DNA from: Azolla caroliniana
Taxonomy: Eukaryota > Polypodiophyta
Direction of reading: 5' to 3'
Assembly (NCBI GenBank): GCA_043228905.1
Contig: JBHGNT010000001.1
Span: forward strand, 20,150,001 to 20,214,000
DNA length: 64,000 bases
Shown here: one piece after another, positions 32,018 through 41,114 of the stretch
How positions within the stretch are numbered: the stretch's first letter is position 1
Layout of the letters: every line of letters begins with the position of its first letter
Program-made: the position numbers and the translations under genes
Notes under the pieces: generated by a model
Seen by the model: only the letters and a program-made list of their open reading frames with translations
Databases searched by the model: none
What the model was told of the DNA's origin: nothing

Positions 32018-33451
32018 GTGCTTAAGGAGTTTGACAAGAGCGAGTACGAGGGGGAATGGCTACAGATCAAAGGGTTCCTGAGAACGATGGCGCCGGACGC
32101 GGCATGGACAAAGGAAGAGGCTAACCGGATCCAGAAGAAAGCGTACCAATTCTTCCTACGGGACGGGAGCATATGGAAGCACCCGAAGAAGAGAGATAGC
32201 GTCCCACTCCGGGTAGTGGCGAGGAAGGAGGAGCAGGAAGCATTGTTGACAGTGTACCACGAGAGTCCTTGGGCCGGTCACCGAGGGACATGGGCCATGT
32301 TTGAAAAACTAAAGGAGAAGTACTGGTGGTCGGGACTATACCGGGACGTGCATTGGTTCGTAATGACTTGCGAAAGTTGTCAAAAGCATTCCATAGTCCG
32401 ACATCGGGGCGAGATGCACCCTACTTACCCGTCAACCATCCACTTCAAGTGGATGGTGGATTTGATAATGACGCCGATGGGGGTAGCGCAGATGCGATAC
32501 CTGGTGCTAGCACGAGGGGACCTGACGAACCAGATGGAGAGCCAGGCGTTACAAAACAAGACGACCGCAACCATGTGCTGGTTCCTGATCGAGGAGGTGG
32601 TATGTCAGTATGGGTGCATAGGGAAAATCATACCGGACTATGGAGAACTGGATGCAGAAGAGGCTAAAGAGATGTTTGAACGGTTAGGGGTTAAATTCTC
32701 GCTCACCACGGCGTACAACCTAGAGGCAAACAGGAAGGTGGAACACGAACACGGGCCAATTGTAAAGGCGTTGGTACAGGCATGCGAAGGCCAAGTCAAG
32801 AATTGGCCACGGCTCCTGCCTTACCCAGTGTGGGCAGACCGAACTACGCACAGTTCGGTAACCGGGTTCATGCCGACGGAGCTGATGTACGGGCCGAAGC
32901 CAATCATGCGGATGGAGCGAACGATCTCCTCATGGGCCGCGCTGGATTGGAGGGATGAGATGAGCTGGGAGGAGCTATTAGCGGCACGGATCCGACAACT
33001 CGAGCAAAGACGGGAGGTCGTAGAACGAGTAACGACGAAGCTGCGTGCAGCAAGGACGAAGAACAAGGGAAGATTCAACTGGACTCACCGACTACAACCA
33101 AAGAAAATCGAGGAAGGCGGCTGGGTTCTGGTCTACGACGGCAGCCTCCACAACTAGCACACGACAATGCGGAAATTTGCGAGGTGGTTCGGGACTTACA
33201 CGATGACAAGCGCCAACAACAACGGCACCTACCATCTCGTGGAGCTCGACGAAACGAGATTAGTTGTGGCGGTGGCCGGGAAGAGGATCAAGGCATTCAA
33301 GAAGCGGCATGAGGACGAACCAGACCCAGAGGACATGGATGACGACGACGACCTATTCAGAGCGGGTGGCGGACAAGAGCGAAAGATGACCGCAGGCCGG
33401 TTTTCTCTGACAGAATTCTATTCTGGCACATACCGGAGGATGCGCGGTTAG
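32018..33451 (+). pseudogene. GypT1 integrase
   Basis: The open block 32018-33157 (379 codons) includes YHESPWAGHRGTWAMFEKLK, a zinc site ending CESCQKHSIVRH, HFKWMVDL, then IPDYGELDAEEAKEMF and AYNLEANRKVEHEHG. GypT2 has VADRGELDAEE and NPEANGKVERGHG there, so this copy keeps the D,D,E residues but has changed their surroundings. After a TAG at 33155 the C-terminal domain (FARWFGTYTMTSANNNGTYH, VAVAGKRIKAFKKRH) continues to 33451. Confidence 0.88.
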
Positions 33452-33458
33452 GTGGGGG
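33447..33458 (+). other. GypT1 polypurine tract, now a duplication junction
   Basis: GGTTAGGTGGGGG matches the purine run before the GypT2 3' LTR (minus strand, 37531-37555). In GypT2 it is followed by TGGA and the LTR; here it is followed at 33459 by CGGTTTACGCAC, which is Cop5 LTR sequence. Confidence 0.85.
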
Positions 33459-33568
33459 CGGTTTACGCACTGCTATGGCTTATGTTATGCGTATTGTTTT
33501 ACGCACCCAGTCTACGCATTGGGTTGCACACCGTGTTATGCAGCCAATGTTGAGCTTGACACTCAACA
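33459..33568 (-). repeat. Truncated Cop5 LTR at the start of the second duplication unit
   Basis: This 110-bp piece matches 22445-22542 and ends GACACTCAACA, followed by TTGGG, the Cop5 target duplication. No Cop5 body precedes it. It is therefore a copied remnant and not a separate insertion. Confidence 0.88.
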
Positions 33569-34414
33569 TTGGGACTTGGTCGAATCACTGAAGGATCAAT
33601 GTGCCCATCCATGTAAGTGGGTCTATCGAGTTAAGGAGACATCCGATTTGGCCACCTTGAAATTCAAGACCAGATTAGTAGCAAAGGGTTTTCGAGAGGA
33701 ATACGGTGTCGACTTCCATGAAAGCTTTTCACTAGTGGTGAAAATGACCACCCTTGGCTTTATGGTCGGCATAGTGCCAGCCGAGAATTTGGAGTTGATT
33801 CAGCTAGATGTCAAAATGGCTTTCCTCCACGGTGGTCTTGAGGTCGAAATTTATATGGAACAGCCGAAAGGCTTCGTGATATCTAGTCAAGAACATCTAG
33901 TCTATTGACTCAGCAAGAGTTTTTACAGCTCCAAACAAGCACCGCGACAATGGTACAAGAAGTTCGATGACTTCATCCAATCAATTGGCTTCTCAAAGAG
34001 CGATGAGGAACACTGCCTCTTCACAAAAACAGCTCGGGATCGATTACCGATCTTCCTCATCATCTATGTGGACGACATGCTCATCTCCGGTCACAATGAC
34101 GAAGAACTCGCCGAACTTATTCTACAACTACGGTTAAAGTTTGCAATGAAGGACCTCCGTCCGGCACCACACATCCTTAGTATGAAAATTACTCAGAATT
34201 GAAATCGAAAACAATTGTTTCTATCTCAATCCGACTATATCGGTCGTGTCCTAGAATGCTTCAACATGGGATCAGCGAAATCTGCCTCATTCGGGACTGT
34301 GTCATCTCGGGGAAAATCGGCCTTGAGAGGTGTTACTGATTAGAGACACTGTCTACTCTCAGTCCTTCGAGGTAGACTTTAAGATGATGGCGGTGCAAGA
34401 AATAGATTCGTAGG
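33569..34414 (+). pseudogene. Cop4 reverse transcriptase, second copy
   Basis: It has the same motifs as 22543-23290 with fewer stops: 33519-33908 is open, KGFREEYGVDFHESF is intact where the first copy has a TGA, and YVDD lies at 34065-34076. TGA at 33906 ends the block. From 34240 (LECFNMGSAKSA) a short Cop4 tail remains to about 34410, then LTR-X begins. The missing RNase H end is found at 54780-54880. Confidence 0.88.
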
Positions 34415-34787
34415 TGCATGAAGCGTAACAGGCTTACAAAGCAACGTGTATCATTTGGGTGTGAAGGGAGACAACTACAACCGAAGCTCACGAGTGCGTA
34501 ATCTCATATACACATTAACCCTATGCTTACTAGCCCACAATTACCAACAAAGTACTACACCGAAGCAATAGATGACTTACATAGACACGAGAATCAGAGA
34601 AGATAGTATTGTATTACCAAAAGGGTAGGTCACCAAATACACACTAACCCTTTACAGAGGATTTCCGCCCTTTATATACACAAGGCTTTTTTCCCGTTAC
34701 GCTCCTAGCGTGATCCGTTACATGCATTTCTTTAACACTTTTAATAATATATTGTACTTGTTTATGCGTTAGGTCCAACGGACAACA
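34415..34787. repeat. LTR-X, second copy (373 bp)
   Basis: TGCATGAAGC...GGACAACA is followed on the plus strand by TGGCACGCCTGTGGGAC. By the primer-site criterion it is the 5' LTR of a plus-strand element, yet the adjoining genes are on the minus strand. It shows no resemblance to LTR-Y (54441-54779) at the other end of Gyp4B. The left edge is tentative. Confidence 0.6.
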
Positions 34788-34789
34788 CT

Positions 34790-34806
34790 TGGCACGCCTG
34801 TGGGAC
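34790..34806 (+). other. Primer-binding-site-like motif beside LTR-X
   Basis: TGGCACGCCTGTGGGAC lies two bases after the CA end of LTR-X, followed by AAT. Near-identical motifs follow LTR ends on the minus strand at 62997-63013 and 54416-54433. The recurrence beside three unlike LTRs argues for a real primer site. Confidence 0.65.
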
Positions 34807-34834
34807 AATGCCATGGCATGTCAGACCCGTTCCT

Positions 34835-36491
34835 CTAGTCATCGTTCAAAATGTCTAGGATGTTCGGCTCCATCCGTACGTCCTGGTCCAGAAATGGCCT
34901 GAACACCGTAGGTGCTTCGTTGTTTTGCTCGACGGGCTCCTCCAATTGCATGTCGTCCACTTCACCACGTTTGACCGTTGTGTGAGTTCCTATGTTTTCA
35001 TCTGCACTCCGCGTGCTCAGGGCCGGCTCAGTTGGTTCGACATCCGGATCATTCCTCCGAGGTTCTGGCATGGGCTCTTTAGTCTGTGGGCAAGCAGTCA
35101 GACGGGGCTCTTCCCTATCTGTTTCTTCCGTAACATTAACGGACTTAGTGGTCACCTCTGGTGGGTTGTTCCAATTGGGCTAAGGCTCATTTTGCTCGGC
35201 GGAATCACTTTCTTGTACCACAATTGTCTCCAGCCTCTGTTGTTCACTGTTCATTAGCCGGCGGAAAATGTTTCCCTGACTTTCCCCGAAATCTTCCAAC
35301 AACTGCGTGAGTTCTTTGAAGTGCTGGTCTGCTAGTGTGTGATAGTCCTGCACGAGGTCTTCGCGTATTGCCGCAATGCTTTCCTCATTGAACTTGTAGA
35401 AGCCTCTGCCTTCTTTTCGTCGGTTCTCCCAATCCACCTAGTAGGTGTGCAATTCTGCTGCTTGCGTTGCCCATGCCGCCCTAACTGTAACAATACGCTG
35501 AACTCATGGGTCGTATCTGGGATGTCTGGGTATTTGAGGACTTTGCTTTCCATTGTGACCACTCCTTTTCCACGCTACGACTGAGCCGTAATAATCGGTT
35601 CTGGATCTTGGATTATCTCCACTGTGGTTATGTGGTCCGTAGGGGTGGAAGTGTTGACTGAGGCAGCTGTGTCACTGACCAATCCATGACCATCCTTTCG
35701 ATCTAATCGTCGCCGTTTTGGGTTGGGGCTTTCGTGGTTTTGTTCCGTTTTTTGCTCTGTTGTTGTTGGTGGTGCTTCGACTGGCCTTGTTGGTTGTTCC
35801 AGCTGCACTGATTGCGCTACAGGGTGGGAAGGTTGTGGTTCCTCTTACCATTCCGTGGTTACCAATTCCGATAACCATCGTTTTGAGGATCGTGGCAGAG
35901 GCGTAGGTTTACTGGGCGGGTAGACCGCAAGGTGGAAACAATATTGTAAGGTACTGTTGTATAATTGGCCTTAGCCTTTTGCCGGCCTGATATGTGTGCA
36001 TGCCTTCTCTCAACGTTGGTCCTGTAATCACTCCCCAATGAACTTTGTGCCCTTCGAATGTATCAATGATAATTCTTACCTTCTGTTTCGGCATCCCGTA
36101 CGCGTTGACGTGCACACAACCGACCTCAAGTAGGAACGGATGTCTTTCGGGATGTCTTTCGAAAGAATGGGTTCGGGATGTCTTTCGTTCGGTATGCCTT
36201 GGCTGATACGGAGTATTCCCCAAAATATTCTTCTAGGGTTTTTGTAGGAGGAATGTCGAAGTGTTTCTCTCCAGTTGCAGATAGGTCCAATTTTTTCCGA
36301 ATAGTGGCATTTGTCACTGTGCCCACGTTGAGCTTTTTGGCGATGTCGAGAGCATCAGGGTGTGATGGTGGCTCTGCGACCCTGATGTACCCCTCAAAAC
36401 CCTTTTCCAGGAGCCACCTGCGTAACGCTGCAGAGATGGGGACCAACATCGTGGGTGGAAGAGGCTCGTGTAGAATAGGTGAAGTTCTCAA
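34835..36491 (-). pseudogene. Gyp4B post-integrase protein: GxEGF domain, linker, helical region, acidic tail
   Basis: On the minus strand after integrase, 36491-36126 opens with PTMLVPISAALRRWLLEKGF, EGYIRVAEPPSHPDALDIAK and LEEYFGEYSVSAKAY. The shared VRIIIDTFEGHKVHWG-type segment follows at about 36090-36030; Gyp3 has FIIATFEGIKVDW. Next come a Ser/Thr/Arg-rich linker and 35437-35180 (FYKFNEESIAAIREDLVQDY, helical). An acidic end, 35155-34835, finishes NILDILNDD. Gyp3 has FYKMEEESIITIHKEF and SILDILVED. I do not recognise the family. Stops and frameshifts break it, but the order is the same in Gyp3. It resembles neither the CCHC Gag of this group nor an envelope protein. Confidence 0.65.
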
Positions 36492-36765
36492 GCCACGGTG
36501 ATAGTGGACTCTGTGCTATGGTGGGGAGTGATGGGGGCAAGAAGGGCGAGGAGAGTTATTTTGTTTTTTGTAGTGTGCAGTAAACCTTCTTTTTGCCTCT
36601 TTTTGTGCTCTAGTGTTCATAGGCTTGTGTGACATCGTGGTGCCGCGTGTGCTTGATCTTGATGTTTGTGCATGCATAAACACCTTTTAATAGTCGTGAC
36701 TATCCTCTCTTTTTCTTTAACGGTAAAGTACAATATTACTATTACACGTGGGTCCTAGCTACTAA
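36492..36765 (-). other. Spacer between Gyp4B integrase and the post-integrase frame
   Basis: No coding frame is visible. It parallels the spacers at 6576-6986 and 57430-57620 in position and in purine-rich composition on the coding strand. No LTR ends are present. Confidence 0.55.
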
Positions 36766-36998
36766 TTAGTGTAGGAACCTCTCTACAGTGTCAGTTACAA
36801 CGTGGAACGGGTTGGGGGGCGTAGGTCCCAGATAAGGTTTCAATTGGAACCCATTCACTTTTTGCCGAAGTATAACTCCAACAAGCGTACCCAATTGGAA
36901 GGTCCCATTTTCCACTCCAACTATCCAATACGGCCCTGTCCAGCGGAACCGTAACTTACCTGGCATTTGACCCATGCGTGTTTGAAAGACCAATACGG
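36766..36998 (-). pseudogene. Gyp4B integrase C-terminus (left of GypT2)
   Basis: VFQTRMGQMPGKLRFRWTGP and NGTFQLGTLVGV mark the gypsy integrase C-terminal domain. The frame is interrupted at 36998 by the GypT2 LTR and resumes at 42672. Gyp1 and Gyp3 carry the same GKLRFRW/GKLRFWW motif. Confidence 0.88.
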
Positions 36999-37530
36999 TG
37001 TCGCGTTACTACGCACGTGCGTGGAGAAACGAGGCGGGACCACCGGTTTCTTGAACCGAAGAGCAGGTGATAGAAGGGGAAAGAGAAAGAGAGAGACGCC
37101 TGGTTACGTATGAGCAAAGAAACATAGGGGCACGGCCCGTCAACGCAGAAGACGCGAATGGACACAGAGACAGAGAGACACAAATGCTTGTATATTAACG
37201 AATGACAAATAAACAACAGAGCACGTGAGCGGTTACAACCGAACAGGCCGGCGAACAGATGCCGATGCCTGTTCGTCTGCGCATGAAAAGGGGATGGGAT
37301 GGAGGTGCTGCCGGAAGCACACGGGCGTTCCTCGAAGCAGCGCGAGCCTCCCGAAACCTGCAGAGAAGAGCCGTTTCCCTCATTAACTTCCTACCTACCG
37401 AATCTAACTACCTAGGATATGCCTTTGTACTTAATTCTCTATTATATACATTAAAGGGCGCGCACGCGTGAAGAGCCGGTTCACGCGCGCTATGCACCGA
37501 TTGCTCTAAGGGATGATTTTCTTCACGACA
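36999..37530 (-). repeat. GypT2 3' LTR (532 bp, internally deleted)
   Basis: Ends TGTCGCGTTAC and TTCTTCACGACA. Compared with the partner LTR it lacks about 118 bp near 37370 (partner bases about 42385-42505), including the stretch with the TATA box. The deletion joins at the short repeat AGAGC/GAGCCG. Confidence 0.92.
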
Positions 37531-37579
37531 TCCACCCCCACCTAACCGCGCATCCACCGGTATGCGCCAAAATTGGGTT

Positions 37580-38653
37580 CTAGTTGGAGAAAACCGGTCC
37601 GGGTTCCAGTTCCTCGTCCATCGGTTCGTCCTCCGTCTCGGACTGTTCGTCGTCATTGTCCAGGCCTCTTAGATCCGGTTCGCCGTCGTGGCGCTTCTTG
37701 AACGCTTTGATCCGCTTCCCTGCCACCGGTATCGCCATCCTCGTACCGTCGAGTTCCGCCAGGTGATACGTCTCGTTGTCGTTGGCGCTCGTTACCACGT
37801 AAGGCCCGAACCACCGGTTTGCAAACTTCCGTGTTGCTCGGTGCTGGTTGTCGAGGTTGTTGTCGTAGACTAGCACCCAGTCGCCTTCCTCGATTTTCTT
37901 TGGTCGGAGCCGGTGCGTTCGGTCGAACTGGGCTTTGTTCCTCATCCTCGCCACCCGAAGTCTCTCCGCCGCTCGTTCCACGTCCTCTGGCCTCCGCTCG
38001 AGTTGCCGTATATGCGCCGTTAGCAGTTCTTCTCCGCTCATCTTGTCTCTCCAGTCCACTGTCGCCCAAGAGGAGATCGTCTGTTCCATCGGCATGATCG
38101 GCTTCTGTCCGAACATGAGCTCTGACGGTATGAACCCGGTTACCGAACTGTGCGTTGTCCGGTCCGCCCACAAGGCGTAGGGTAACAGTCGTGGCCAGTT
38201 CCCGACCTGGCCTTCGCACGCCCGGACTAGCGCTTTGACGATCGGTCCGTGTCCGCGCTCCACCTTCCCGTTCGCCTCTGGATTGTACGCTATGGTGAGC
38301 GAGAGCTTGACCCCTAACCGGTCGAACAGCTCCTCGGCCTCTTCGGCGTCCAACTCCCCGCGGTCAGCCACGATCTTCCCGACGCACCCATACCGCCATA
38401 TCACGTCCTCCATCAGGAACCGACACACGGCCGCGGTCGTTTTGTTCTGCAGGGCTCGACCTTCCACCTGGTTCGTCAGGTCCTCCCGGGCTAGCACCAG
38501 ATATCGCATCTGCCCTATGCCCATCGGCATCGTCACCAAATCTACCATCCATTTGAAATGGATGGCCGGAGGGTAAGTAGGGTGAAGCTCGTCCCGATGT
38601 CGTACTATGGAGTGCATCTGACAGCTCTCACAAGTTGTCACAAACCGATGCAC
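37580..38653 (-). CDS. GypT2 integrase, open frame of 357 codons
   Basis: The open block begins within the zinc-binding domain (HRFVTTCESCQMHSIVRHRD). It contains IHFKWMVDLVTMPMGIGQMR, VADRGELDAEEAEELFDRLG and NPEANGKVERGHGPIVKALV, which give the D,D,E catalytic set. The C-terminal domain has KIEEGDWVLVYDNNLDNQ, WFGPYVVTSANDNETYHLAE and VAVAGKRIKAFKKRH-like residues. It ends with an acidic tail (DNDDEQSETEDEPMDEE) close to the polypurine tract. No chromodomain is seen. The integrase part is the best-preserved piece of this family here, but upstream frames are broken. Confidence 0.88.
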   Translation of the reverse strand: MHRFVTTCESCQMHSIVRHRDELHPTYPPAIHFKWMVDLVTMPMGIGQMRYLVLAREDLTNQVEGRALQNKTTAAVCRFLMEDVIWRYGCVGKIVADRGELDAEEAEELFDRLGVKLSLTIAYNPEANGKVERGHGPIVKALVRACEGQVGNWPRLLPYALWADRTTHSSVTGFIPSELMFGQKPIMPMEQTISSWATVDWRDKMSGEELLTAHIRQLERRPEDVERAAERLRVARMRNKAQFDRTHRLRPKKIEEGDWVLVYDNNLDNQHRATRKFANRWFGPYVVTSANDNETYHLAELDGTRMAIPVAGKRIKAFKKRHDGEPDLRGLDNDDEQSETEDEPMDEELEPGPVFSN

Positions 38654-38719
38654 GTCCCGGTACAGTCCCGGCCACCAGTACTTCCCCTTCAGTTTCTCGA
38701 ACGTGGCCCACGTCCCACG

Positions 38720-39300
38720 GTGTCTAGCCCAGGGGCTGTCGTGGTAGGCCTTCAGTAACTCCTTCTGTTCCTCCTTGTGGCAGGGTACACATCCGCACTA
38801 GGACGAGAGGAGTCCGCATCGTCGTAATGTCTCTGCTCTCTACGGCTAGTTGGAACTGATCGTACCCCGAGTACAGATCACCGACCGAGTAGATCGACCT
38901 TCCGGCGAAGGCTTCCGCGAACTGATCTATCGTTGGTCCAATTCCTGCGTTCCGAATGGTCACCCTGTTGACCAGTTGCAGGTCTTGAATGAAGCGCAAC
39001 GTCCCATTCTTCTTCGGTACAATAAACCACCGGTTAGACTACGGGGCACTCAACGGTTCGAGGATGCCCATATCGATTTTCTGCCTCAACAGCTCCATCA
39101 GCTCCGGGATGTGAGCTCTCGGTACTGGAATTGGTTTGAGATTCCACGGCACATGCGGTACCGTGAATATCACCATCGGCTTCACGACTGTCGGGTCTAC
39201 GCACCCGATCTCTCCCGGCGAGAATGCGAAGGCTTTCCCGTGCCTTCTGAGCATTCTCTGAAACCGGTCTTCTTCCGCCGGCAGTAGGAACCCGCCCCCA
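38720..39300 (-). pseudogene. GypT2 partial reverse transcriptase
   Basis: RMLRRHGKAFAFSPGEIGCVD, HIPELMELLRQKIDMGILEP, RFIQDLQLVNRVTIRNAGIG and YSVGDLYSGYDQFQLAVESR lead to MCTLPQGG. The sequence then continues directly with the pre-integrase segment (EEQKELLKAYHDSPW-like). The catalytic FLDD and all RNase H are deleted. The junction near 38785 carries AAGGAGG, which occurs at both corresponding places in GypT1 (near 31030 and 32225). Confidence 0.88.
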
Positions 39301-40292
39301 CCGATTTTGAGCTATGTCGGTGAAGGCGTGTCCTATGCAGGCCGGATCTCGTAAACTAGGGTCCGACGCGACCCCCTTGATTCGCAACTCGCTGCCCTCC
39401 GGTAAGGGTGCCGCGACTGGCCTTACCTTCCGGTCCACAGTCTTGTACTTCGTGTTTACCCGGGCCGTCCGATCCGACTCGAGCCCTTGACTGAAGTCCG
39501 CAATGACTTCGTACATCTTTTCTGAACAAACCGGTATCGTTCGGTCCTCTTTAAGGCCCTCTCCGACCACCTCTCGCAGTATTCCCAAGGTATCGTCGAA
39601 GGAGACCACCTCCACGGCTCCGTTGATTTCCTCGCTGGGTCCGAGAACTCCGCACGCCCGAAGTCGCTCTTCCGCCCTTGTCTTTTCTCGGCCAACGACA
39701 CCGACTATCGCACACCCTCCGTTGTTGGAGAAACAAAACTTCCTACTTATGGTACAAGGTTTCTTCGGTTTCGCCTCTATCGTACATTCATGGGGTTTTC
39801 CTGGAGTGTCCGGACTATCGCGGCCCCACACCTTGACAACCCTCTCTAAAAATCCTCTCGGTTCTCGCCACCGAGGGACTCGCGGTTTCGCTCGTGGTTC
39901 GGTCGCACCGTCAGGAACTGGACCGAATGACGCCCGTCCTGACTCTTGACCCTCGCGTAAGCCGACCCGTTGTGCAACACCTTGGTCTCCATCCGTGATG
40001 CCGTAATGTACGGTTCTCCCAGTATGACCGGGTGCAAGGACGTCTCCTGCACAAAGAAGAGTTGGTCTATTTCGACGTCGCCGATCTTGACTCACACGTT
40101 TGGGCAGGCCCCGTGTAGTTTCTTGGTGGTGCGCGTCGCCGCCCGTATCTTCCACCCGTGCTTGGTGTTGATCGGCCATTTCCCCTTCTTGTGGAAGTCC
40201 ATGGACATCAGGTTTATTTCCGAACCGTGGTCCACCAGTGCCACCACCGGTTCCTGAACAGTTCCGATCTTCACCGGGGTTTCCGTGGTCGC
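39300..40292 (-). pseudogene. GypT2 protease and protease-RT linker
   Basis: EPVVALVDHGSEINLMSMDF (about 40210-40260) is the protease active site. TSLHPVILGEPYITASRMET follows in 40052-39846. The linker shared with GypT1 (NGGCAIVGVVGREKTRAEER, VVSFDDTLGILREVV, TKYKTVDRKVRPVAAPLPEG) lies at about 39780-39300 and is open. Small frameshifts separate the blocks. Confidence 0.82.
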
Positions 40293-41114
40293 TCAGGCCC
40301 AGTGTGGCCTCGAGTAGTGGCTCTCCGCCCACTCGTCTTCCAGCGCCATGTCCTCTATGTGCGTCGTCCGCACCTCCACCGGCCTCTCCGGTTCTGTCTC
40401 CGTCGACCCCCTCTTCCTCTTCACCAAGTCTACGATGGAGTCGTGGAACTCCTTCTTGGCGATTCCGAGCACCTCCCGCAACGACAGTTCCACCTTGCTG
40501 TCGAGGATTCGTTCTTCCAGGACCTTTCGTAGGTCCGTGGTCCTTTCGATCTCTGTGCCCAAACGGTATCCGCCCTTCTTGTGGTTATCCCGGGCACTGG
40601 TCTCACCGGCCTCGTTCTGTTTCGGCCTGAATCGGGTTTCGTATCTCTCTGAGGGTCTGGCCCCTCCGGTTTTACCTACCCGTTTGTCTTCAACCAGAGC
40701 CTCGTAGTTCTGGCAAGCTGCTTCGACAAACCCCGTCTTTTCTTCGACCGGGTGACTCCACCCGGTTACCTCCTGGACCCGCTTCTCCACGCGGTCCGCC
40801 TCGTCTTTCTTTAGTCGGGCACCAGCGAGGCCTTCCAGCACCGTCGGCCAGAACCCGGCTTTGCTCTCCTTCCGGGTCTCGCTACCTCCGACCCGAATAC
40901 CGGCTGACGCTGAGTAGTGGACGGTCTCCGCGTGCCGGGCCGCCGCCTCTTCCATCAGCCTTTTCATTCCTCCTCGCCCGTCGTTTCGGTTCAGGGCCCT
41001 CCGAGTATCGCTGGCGTGCACCCGTCCTTCCCACAGGTACACTACCCGACTTCTCAAAGCCTCCGCTAAGTCCCCGCAGTCTTTCCAGATGTGGCCGACC
41101 TCGTCGCACCACAT
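40293..41114 (-). CDS. GypT2 zinc knuckle and charged linker
   Basis: A 273-codon frame opens with MWCDEVGHIWKDC, a knuckle half, and runs through a charged, helix-rich region (GMKRLMEEAAARHAETVHYS, NYEALVEDKRVGKTGGARPS, FHDSIVDLVKRKR). The same region in GypT1 carries three stops. The role of this linker is unknown; by position it lies between nucleocapsid and protease. Confidence 0.75.
   Translation of the reverse strand: MWCDEVGHIWKDCGDLAEALRSRVVYLWEGRVHASDTRRALNRNDGRGGMKRLMEEAAARHAETVHYSASAGIRVGGSETRKESKAGFWPTVLEGLAGARLKKDEADRVEKRVQEVTGWSHPVEEKTGFVEAACQNYEALVEDKRVGKTGGARPSERYETRFRPKQNEAGETSARDNHKKGGYRLGTEIERTTDLRKVLEERILDSKVELSLREVLGIAKKEFHDSIVDLVKRKRGSTETEPERPVEVRTTHIEDMALEDEWAESHYSRPHWA

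Larger units (their letters stand above)
22445..33458. repeat. First copy of an 11-kb tandem duplication
   Basis: Sequence from 22445 (CGGTTTAC) reappears from 33459 on, in the same order and orientation: the tail of the Cop5 LTR, TSD TTGGG, Cop4 RT, a 373-bp LTR, the Gyp4 3' coding region, integrase, RNase H, RT, and a GypT LTR at the same Gyp4 site. The first copy ends at the polypurine tract of GypT1. The two copies differ by many substitutions and by deletions on each side. Confidence 0.85.
27122..33458 (+). mobile_element. GypT1: gypsy element with 5' LTR, 3' LTR missing
   Basis: The 5' LTR (27122-27777), primer site, complete gag-pol order and polypurine tract are present, but the 3' LTR is replaced by the second duplication unit from 33459. 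It lies in Gyp4A RT. The same Gyp4 position in the second copy holds a solo LTR (45052-45678). This shows that the insertion preceded the duplication. The polyprotein carries many stops. Confidence 0.9.

Noticed and set aside
33459-33568. An independent solo LTR insertion
   Set aside because: It is truncated at its left end and followed by the Cop5 TSD and Cop4 RT exactly as at 22445-22547, so it is part of the duplication.
36126-36491. The GxEGF frame as an envelope-like protein
   Set aside because: No signal peptide, transmembrane segment or Cys-rich ectodomain is visible; the downstream part is coiled coil and acidic.
39034-40332. A long minus-strand frame of 432 codons read as one protein
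   Set aside because: Its second half is the real protease-RT linker of GypT2, shared with GypT1, but the first half overlaps the protease in another frame and has no counterpart. It is a chance join.
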